Source: Caenorhabditis elegans (lineage: Eukaryota; Nematoda; Chromadorea; Rhabditida; Rhabditidae). From it: DNA of 64,000 nucleotides. Shown here piece by piece: positions 60,101 through 64,000 of the stretch. Within the stretch, counting starts at the first letter, position 1, and every line of letters starts with the position of its first letter. The notes beneath the pieces are model-generated. The model saw nothing but the letters and a program-made list of their open reading frames with translations. It did not search any database and was not told where the DNA came from. Made by a program: the position numbers and the translations under genes. The stretch covers positions 13,950,001 through 14,014,000 of the forward strand of contig NC_003282.8 of the NCBI RefSeq assembly GCF_000002985.6, read 5' to 3'.

Positions 60101-62026
60101 GCTCTGAAACGGAGAATTTTTTTCAAAAACAAAAATTGTTCTACTGTTTCAACAGAACTATTTAATAACAACTATCTGAACTGTAGTATTCACAATGGCA
60201 TGGTGGTATTAATTTTTTCAGAATTACAATGAAAGCACTGGTCAAAAACCTCGGTGACCAGTTCAATCTTCCAACTACCGTAGTCAAGAATTTGAATTTG
60301 GATCATTTTGTGGATCAAGCGATTAAAGTGGAGGAAGGAGAGATTGAGACACTCAGACCGCCGCCTTATGAGCCACCGTCTGATCGATTTGAAGCTGAAT
60401 TCGCTGATGAACCAGGTTAGTTGAAACTGAAAACTGTAAGGAAGTTGTTTGTATCGAAACTGTTATATAAAAATTGCTGATTTTTTTTTAAATTTTTACC
60501 TTTTTCAAGCTGAAATTTAAAAAATCAAAACAATTCAAAAAAAAATCTGATAAAATTTGACTTTGAATATTGGTTTTCCGATTTTCCATATATCAAAAAT
60601 GTAAAAAAATAATAATAAACTATTAATGTTCTTTGTAGAGGTAGTTAAAAATAATATTCCACTGAAAAAAGCTATTTTTCAATTCAAATATTTATTAATG
60701 TTTCACAATTAAATTATATACTGAAACAGCCCACGTTTGAAGTTATCTTTTATTTGTGTGATTCTAATGAATATGCAGTGCAAATTCAGAATGTGAATGG
60801 ATCCGTGATCCGACTCCAACTCCACCCCCATCACCTCAACCGGTTTATCGTCTTCCATCTCCAAAACCAGTTACACCGGAACCTCTACCAAGTCCAACAA
60901 TAACTGATGTATCACTTGCGATTGCAACACCATCACCTGAAGAATCGGATGATGATCAAGGTTTGATGTTAGAGAGTGAACATATTTTAGTTTGATTTTT
61001 TGATAGAAATTCGGTTAATGATTGATTTTTTTTTGAAAAAAATTATGTTTCAAACTATTTATTTGAACCAGGGCTTTTTAACCGAATATTGCTGAAGATA
61101 CTTGGTTCTTATACATTACTACATTACGAGCTGAGGCTCGCTCAAATAAATTAAAAATCCTAATAGAAGCACTCTGATATCACATCTCGCTCAAAAAACA
61201 TCGAGATTATTTTGAGAAAACAATTACAGTTTCAAGGAACCAAGAAAACGCCTTAAAAGTTTTCCTGTTTAATTTTACTAACCGCTCAATATCTAGGCAT
61301 GAAATTCAGTTATAACCTTGGCTGAAACCTTGAAAATCTAGAAATTACCTATCACATCTTTCCAGAACTAATTCTCCCATCACCTGAACCGAGTCCAGTT
61401 CGAGAGCCAACTCCACCACCGCCTCCACGGGAGCCAACACCTCGTGAGCCAACTCCTGAGCCAGAGCCAGTTCGAGAGCCGACGCCTCCACCTCCGCCAC
61501 CTGCCAAGCGTAAGTTTATATTAACAAGATAGCTATGTTTGTTGTATGAAATAGTAAAAGTTTCGCCGATTTTTTACAAAAATTCCTTGAGTTTAACATT
61601 TTACTGTTTCTACAGTTTGATACAATTTGATGCAGTTTATAATATTTCAATCTATGGTTCAGTCAATCTTACGAATTTTTATTTCCAGCCCGTCCACTGA
61701 CTGCCGCTGAAATCGCGGCTCAAAAACGCAAAGCGTACAGCGAAGAAGCATGGCGTCGATACCAAGAATACCAGAAACAATGGAAGAAGTTCCGTCAAAC
61801 TCAGAAAACTCCCGCACCATCTGGAGCCTCTACATCAGGGGCATCAACATCAAAACCGTCTGGAACATCACCGGAAAGTGGAGCCGGAGTATGTACTGGA
61901 CCATCAACAAGGAGTCAATCAATAACATCAGTTGCATCTGGAAAGACATCAAGAAGTGCAACACCGGAAAGCAAGAAATCATCACATTTGAGTGGCTCAT
62001 CGAGAAGAGAAAGCGGTGGAAAATAA
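39133..62026 (+). CDS. TWK-type two-pore-domain K+ channel
   Basis: Thirteen exons join in phase: 39133-39161, 48964-49096, 53858-54011, 54505-54598, 55096-55165, 56057-56285, 57044-57203, 57567-57872, 59890-60048, 60222-60415, 60790-60960, 61366-61509, 61689-62026. That gives 2181 nt (726 aa). M1 is at about 57-78, pore 1 TTIGYG at 234-239, M2 at about 246-266, M3 in exon 8, pore 2 TSIGLGD at 381-387, and M4 in exon 9 (TYMLITIVYIAIGLALTTIAIEIA). The GYG plus GLG filters and four segments define a K2P background K+ channel of the plasma membrane. The M1-P1 loop is long (about 145 residues). The cytoplasmic tail has repeated REPTP/poly-Pro (about 567-614) and a Ser-rich end. The start is the only ATG of exon 1 that gives the right phase. 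It is a twk-family gene; I do not recall which. Confidence 0.9.
41485..41551 (+). ncRNA. 21U-RNA gene, predicted
   Basis: Core 41485-41492, then AATTGTTGATAAG, a good extended motif; CATT puts the 5' U at 41531 (39 nt). Confidence 0.78.
42055..42121 (-). ncRNA. 21U-RNA gene, predicted
   Basis: Core 42114-42121; CAAT puts the 5' U at 42075 (39 nt). It lies in copy 1 of the duplication. Confidence 0.65.
42809..42875 (-). ncRNA. 21U-RNA gene, predicted
   Basis: Core 42868-42875, the copy-2 partner of the previous one; TAGT puts the 5' U at 42829 (39 nt). Confidence 0.65.
43339..43406 (+). ncRNA. 21U-RNA gene, predicted
   Basis: Core 43339-43346, then AAATGTTGTTAGAA; TGAT puts the 5' U at 43386 (40 nt). 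Confidence 0.7.
43610..43617 (+). promoter_or_regulatory. 21U-RNA core with extended motif, YRNT not placed
   Basis: Core followed by ACAAGTTGCTAAAA, one of the best extended matches, but no YRNT at 37-42 nt. Confidence 0.45.
43746..43813 (+). ncRNA. 21U-RNA gene, predicted
   Basis: Core 43746-43753, then GCAAGTTGATAAAA; TATT puts the 5' U at 43793 (40 nt). Confidence 0.78.
44417..44483 (+). ncRNA. 21U-RNA gene, predicted
   Basis: Core 44417-44424; TATT puts the 5' U at 44463 (39 nt). Confidence 0.7.
46256..46321 (+). ncRNA. 21U-RNA gene, predicted
   Basis: Core 46256-46263; CAAT puts the 5' U at 46301 (38 nt). Confidence 0.6.
46936..47003 (-). ncRNA. 21U-RNA gene, predicted
   Basis: Core 46996-47003; CATT puts the 5' U at 46956 (40 nt). 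Confidence 0.65.
47460..47526 (-). ncRNA. 21U-RNA gene, predicted
   Basis: Core 47519-47526; TGAT puts the 5' U at 47480 (39 nt). It is divergent with the core at 47563. Confidence 0.65.
47563..47570 (+). promoter_or_regulatory. 21U-RNA core motif without placed YRNT
   Basis: Exact core, 36 bp from an opposite-facing one. No YRNT at 37-42 nt. Confidence 0.4.
48089..48154 (-). ncRNA. 21U-RNA gene, predicted
   Basis: Core 48147-48154, preceded by GCAAGTTG on the plus strand as in the extended motif; CGAT puts the 5' U at 48109 (38 nt). Confidence 0.65.
48808..48874 (-). ncRNA. 21U-RNA gene, predicted
   Basis: Core 48867-48874; TACT puts the 5' U at 48828 (39 nt). Confidence 0.7.
49430..49496 (+). 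ncRNA. 21U-RNA gene, predicted
   Basis: Core 49430-49437, then TATTGTTTTTAAAAA; CAGT puts the 5' U at 49476 (39 nt). Confidence 0.72.
50578..50644 (-). ncRNA. 21U-RNA gene, predicted
   Basis: Core 50637-50644; TACT puts the 5' U at 50598 (39 nt). Confidence 0.68.
50899..50966 (-). ncRNA. 21U-RNA gene, predicted
   Basis: Core 50959-50966; TAAT puts the 5' U at 50919 (40 nt). Confidence 0.62.
51409..51476 (+). ncRNA. 21U-RNA gene, predicted
   Basis: Core 51409-51416; TAAT puts the 5' U at 51456 (40 nt). Confidence 0.6.
52152..52219 (-). ncRNA. 21U-RNA gene, predicted
   Basis: Core 52212-52219; TGCT puts the 5' U at 52172 (40 nt). Confidence 0.62.
52989..53055 (+). ncRNA. 21U-RNA gene, predicted
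   Basis: Core 52989-52996, then CGTAGTTGATTTA; TACT puts the 5' U at 53035 (39 nt). Confidence 0.75.
53361..53428 (+). ncRNA. 21U-RNA gene, predicted
   Basis: Core 53361-53368, then CGATGTCGATTTA; TGCT puts the 5' U at 53408 (40 nt). Confidence 0.72.
53760..53827 (+). ncRNA. 21U-RNA gene, predicted
   Basis: Core 53760-53767; CAAT puts the 5' U at 53807 (40 nt). It sits 90 bp ahead of the third K2P exon. Confidence 0.6.
55222..55289 (-). ncRNA. 21U-RNA gene, predicted
   Basis: Core 55282-55289, with TATGTTG beside it; TAGT puts the 5' U at 55242 (40 nt). Confidence 0.65.
55791..55856 (-). ncRNA. 21U-RNA gene, predicted
   Basis: Core 55849-55856, with GCATGTTG beside it; CAGT puts the 5' U at 55811 (38 nt). 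Confidence 0.68.
56320..56386 (-). ncRNA. 21U-RNA gene, predicted
   Basis: Core 56379-56386; CAGT puts the 5' U at 56340 (39 nt). Confidence 0.7.
57265..57332 (-). ncRNA. 21U-RNA gene, predicted
   Basis: Core 57325-57332; TATT puts the 5' U at 57285 (40 nt). Confidence 0.62.
57397..57463 (+). ncRNA. 21U-RNA gene, predicted
   Basis: Core 57397-57404; TATT puts the 5' U at 57443 (39 nt). Confidence 0.66.
57994..58060 (+). ncRNA. 21U-RNA gene, predicted
   Basis: Core 57994-58001, then ACATGTCTATATGAAA; TATT puts the 5' U at 58040 (39 nt). Confidence 0.73.
58171..58237 (+). ncRNA. 21U-RNA gene, predicted
   Basis: Core 58171-58178; TGGT puts the 5' U at 58217 (39 nt). Confidence 0.7.
58405..58471 (+). 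ncRNA. 21U-RNA gene, predicted
   Basis: Core 58405-58412, then ACATTTTGATAAAA; CATT puts the 5' U at 58451 (39 nt). Confidence 0.78.
58839..58904 (+). ncRNA. 21U-RNA gene, predicted
   Basis: Core 58839-58846; TATT puts the 5' U at 58884 (38 nt). Confidence 0.64.
59439..59503 (+). ncRNA. 21U-RNA gene, predicted
   Basis: Core 59439-59446; TAAT puts the 5' U at 59483 (37 nt). Confidence 0.55.
59503..59510 (-). promoter_or_regulatory. 21U-RNA core motif without placed YRNT
   Basis: Exact core, facing back into the 59.4-kb unit. No YRNT at 37-42 nt. Confidence 0.3.
60144..60210 (+). ncRNA. 21U-RNA gene, predicted
   Basis: Core 60144-60151; TATT puts the 5' U at 60190 (39 nt). It lies in the 173-bp intron between K2P exons 9 and 10. 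Confidence 0.68.
60722..60729 (-). promoter_or_regulatory. 21U-RNA core motif without placed YRNT
   Basis: Exact core. The nearest YRNT is at 35 nt, outside the usual range. Confidence 0.35.
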
Positions 62027-62117
62027 TTAAAACTTGTGTAATTTTTAATGAAAATAAAGTTTTGTGCTACGAATTTACATTTTTCAGTGTTTCTAGCAGC
62101 GGACACTCGCAGACTTG

Positions 62118-62123
62118 AATAAA
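62118..62123 (+). terminator. poly(A) signal AATAAA, K2P gene
   Basis: It lies 92 nt after the stop. An earlier AATAAA at 62053-62058 is an alternative. Confidence 0.6.
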
Positions 62124-62384
62124 ATTAAACTCGTAAAAAAAGAATATTCGATTCATTGAATCAATGAAACCAATTTATTAATTTATTTGTTTTAAGAAAT
62201 CGATCACAAATATGCTTGGAAATTGCAGTATCTTTTCAAATTTTCAAACGAATCTGGCATCTCCCAAAATCCAACTCTATTGTAGACAAAAAGGTCTATT
62301 ACTTATTAAATTACTATTTCTTATTAAAACTATTACTTATTAAATTGATATAAATTAAAATATTCTAAAAGAATCCTTTATTTA

Positions 62385-63626
62385 TCAGGTTGTCCCATAA
62401 GTTTTTGTACTATTTTTTTTTTGAAAAAAATTTATTTCTCTCAAGCGACAAGTAGTACTATTCACACAAGTATTCACCATTAGTGTCCACCACTTGTTGC
62501 CATTTACTAGGTAACATCATGATGCCACGGGAGAAGAAATCCGGCGAACGCGATGAGAAGAAAGTGGAGAGTTCAGTTTTGAGATGCTCTTCGTCGTCGA
62601 ATTGCTTGTCGCGCATGTAGTCACTGAGAGACAAGAACAAATGGTAGTCGGTTGGTGCAAGATCTGGAGAATATGGTGGATGCGGTAAAACAGTCCAACC
62701 AAGATCTTGCAGCTTTTGGAAAGTCTTCTTGGCGACATGAGGCCTAGCATTATCGTGAAGAAAATATAGTTTTTCATATTTTCCGTTGGTCTTTTCTGCA
62801 ACTCGGTCCAATTGGGCACAATAGTAATCAGCAGTGATAGTTTTATTAGTTGGCAACAATTCCCAGTGCACGGGTCCTTGAACACCCCACCAGACACAGA
62901 TCATAATCTTTTTTGGGTGAAGATCAGGCTTTGGCGTCGGTATTCCTTTCTCACCGATCGGAAGCCATTGACGTTTTCTGGAATGGTTAACATAGAGCAC
63001 CCACTTCTCATCTCCAGTAACCAGATTGTTCAGCCAATCGAACTTTCGACGAAAAGTTAGAAGTTGAGTACAAACGTTGACCCGAGTGAGCTTCTGTGAT
63101 GCCGAAAGTTCATGAGGCACCCAAATTCCAAGTTTTGAAGTAAAACCAAGGCGACCCAAGTGACGTGCAATTGTGCTATGACAACACTCAAGCTTCTCTT
63201 CCATTTCACGAAGACTAAGACGAGGCTCTTCCTCCACCAGCTTCACTAGGTCTTCTTCATTTAACTCTACCGGTCGCCCAGAACGTTCTATTTCTTCGAG
63301 ACTGAAGTCGCCGTTCTTGAACTTTTGAAACCAACTCTTTGCTGTATTATAAGAGAGTGCTCCCTCACCCATCGCACCGCATATGTTTCGTTCCGCTTCC
63401 ATTGCTGAATGACCAAGACGAAATTCATAAAGAAGAAGCAATCTAACGTCTCGACGTTCAAGTTTCATGATTGTCATCGTGGCAAAGTAGAAATGGATGA
63501 AATGAATCTTTTCTGAAAGGGGACGACCCGACCTTGACACGACCTACGATGAAAAAATTTTAAAACTTTCTAGAAGTTTTGGAAAAATATTTGAAAAAAA
63601 GTACAAAAACTTATGGGACAACCTGA
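62385..63626 (-). mobile_element. mariner element, structurally intact
   Basis: The 1242-bp element is flanked by TA (62383-62384 and 63627-63628). The 26-bp inverted termini, beginning TCAGGTTGTCCCATAAG, are identical at both ends. It encodes a full transposase. It inserted about 360 bp past the K2P stop codon. Confidence 0.96.
62458..63540 (-). CDS. mariner transposase, full-length
   Basis: An uninterrupted 360-aa frame. The N-terminal helix-turn-helix region lies at about 30-140. Residues 140-145 are WVPHEL, the mariner linker signature. Catalytic residues are Asp177 (TGDEKW), Asp263 (HDNARPH) and Asp298 (SPDLAPTDYH), with 34 residues between the last two: the DD34D triad of mariners. Cut-and-paste transposition at TA sites follows from the family. 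Met25 (MKLERR) would give 336 aa, close to the usual 345, and may be the true start. There is no stop or frameshift and no host-gene fusion. Confidence 0.95.
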   Translation of the reverse strand: MSRSGRPLSEKIHFIHFYFATMTIMKLERRDVRLLLLYEFRLGHSAMEAERNICGAMGEGALSYNTAKSWFQKFKNGDFSLEEIERSGRPVELNEEDLVKLVEEEPRLSLREMEEKLECCHSTIARHLGRLGFTSKLGIWVPHELSASQKLTRVNVCTQLLTFRRKFDWLNNLVTGDEKWVLYVNHSRKRQWLPIGEKGIPTPKPDLHPKKIMICVWWGVQGPVHWELLPTNKTITADYYCAQLDRVAEKTNGKYEKLYFLHDNARPHVAKKTFQKLQDLGWTVLPHPPYSPDLAPTDYHLFLSLSDYMRDKQFDDEEHLKTELSTFFSSRSPDFFSRGIMMLPSKWQQVVDTNGEYLCE

Positions 63627-63804
63627 TATTTAATAAATATTGCTCCGACGGATTTTCTGCCTACGCTGGACAGAAAATTTTGAATTTAACAATTAATTAA
63701 TTTGAAATGGAAAAATAATAATTTTTTAAACATTAATTGGGTCGACAACGTAAAAATAGTGATTTTTATTGACATTTTTTATTGCTTTTTCAATAAAAAG
63801 ATAT

Positions 63805-63876
63805 TGGAGGTATGGGGAATCGAACCCCAGACTTCTCGCATGCAAAGCGAGCGCTCTACCCCTGAGCTATACCCCC
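63805..63876 (-). tRNA. tRNA-Ala(TGC)
   Basis: The 72-nt sequence folds as a full cloverleaf. The acceptor is GGGGGTA/TACCTCC with discriminator A. The D arm is in AGCTCAGGGGTAGAGC. The anticodon stem CTCGC/GCGAG holds loop TTTGCAT (anticodon TGC). The T arm is GGGGTTCGATTCCCC. The acceptor has the G3:U70 wobble pair that marks alanine tRNAs. Internal A and B boxes are intact, so pol III transcription is expected. Confidence 0.97.
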
Positions 63877-64000
63877 GGACGAGTTTATTGGTTTGCGGGG
63901 CGGCTTCGAATAGAGATGCCAGAGTGTGTTCGATGTACAGCAAAAAAGGATGGAGGAGGTGGTTTGGGAAGAACAATGGAGATGTGTTCACAAAAAAAGT
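63877..64000. other. window end, no feature seen
   Basis: 5' flank of the minus-strand tRNA gene. Nothing else is supported. Confidence 0.4.

Noticed and set aside
10752-61606. Variant cores (CTGTTTCC/G/T or CCGTTTCA), e.g. at 10752, 38325, 42209, 47713, 55967, 56691, 58746, 59345
   Set aside because: Some may be active, but without the exact 8-mer I could not separate them from background, so they are not listed as genes.
63779-63991. 70-codon minus-strand open frame at the window end
   Set aside because: It overlaps the tRNA-Ala gene; part of it is translated tRNA.

Overview
This window reads as Caenorhabditis elegans nuclear DNA, about two-thirds A+T with short introns ending in TTTTCAG. 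It most likely comes from the right half of chromosome IV; that placement is inferred from gene content and from the density of piRNA promoters. By hand I spliced five multi-exon genes, and each closes into a complete reading frame at GT/AG junctions. There is also one intact mariner transposase, one dead one, a tRNA-Ala(TGC), and about 60 predicted 21U-RNA (piRNA) genes.

Layout. 2.7-13.7 kb (+): a RIPOR/FAM65-type Rho-interacting protein (870 aa). 14.8-29.8 kb (-): a Tuba/DNMBP-type scaffold (gei-18-like, 1523 aa; SH3 domains, DH, BAR, SH3), convergent with the first gene. Its last intron (15.0-22.3 kb) is a repeat nest: a Helitron-like end, a tRNA-like relic, a dead mariner, and a four-unit array of palindromic repeats. 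31.1-35.8 kb (-): an operon-like run of two tandem torsin AAA+ genes followed by a small membrane protein. I read that protein as a LAP1/LULL1-type torsin cofactor with an added N-terminal CxxC/CxxC zinc finger. 39.1-62.0 kb (+): a TWK-type two-pore-domain potassium channel (726 aa) with a 9.8-kb first intron. 62.4-63.6 kb: an intact mariner. 63.8 kb (-): tRNA-Ala.

The most pervasive signal is the 8-mer CTGTTTCA, on both strands, in introns and spacers. I count 60 exact non-coding copies, where rough base composition predicts two or three. In 49 of the 60 a YRNT lies 38-40 nt downstream of the core, which is the promoter layout of type I C. elegans piRNAs. The signal is missing from about 13.7 to 26.8 kb, which covers the repeat nest and most of the gei-18-like exons.

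How the genes relate. The first two genes both belong to Rho/Cdc42 families. The torsins and the cofactor-like gene would form one ER/nuclear-envelope ATPase system made from a single transcription unit. The piRNA genes are independent short transcription units lying inside and between these genes.
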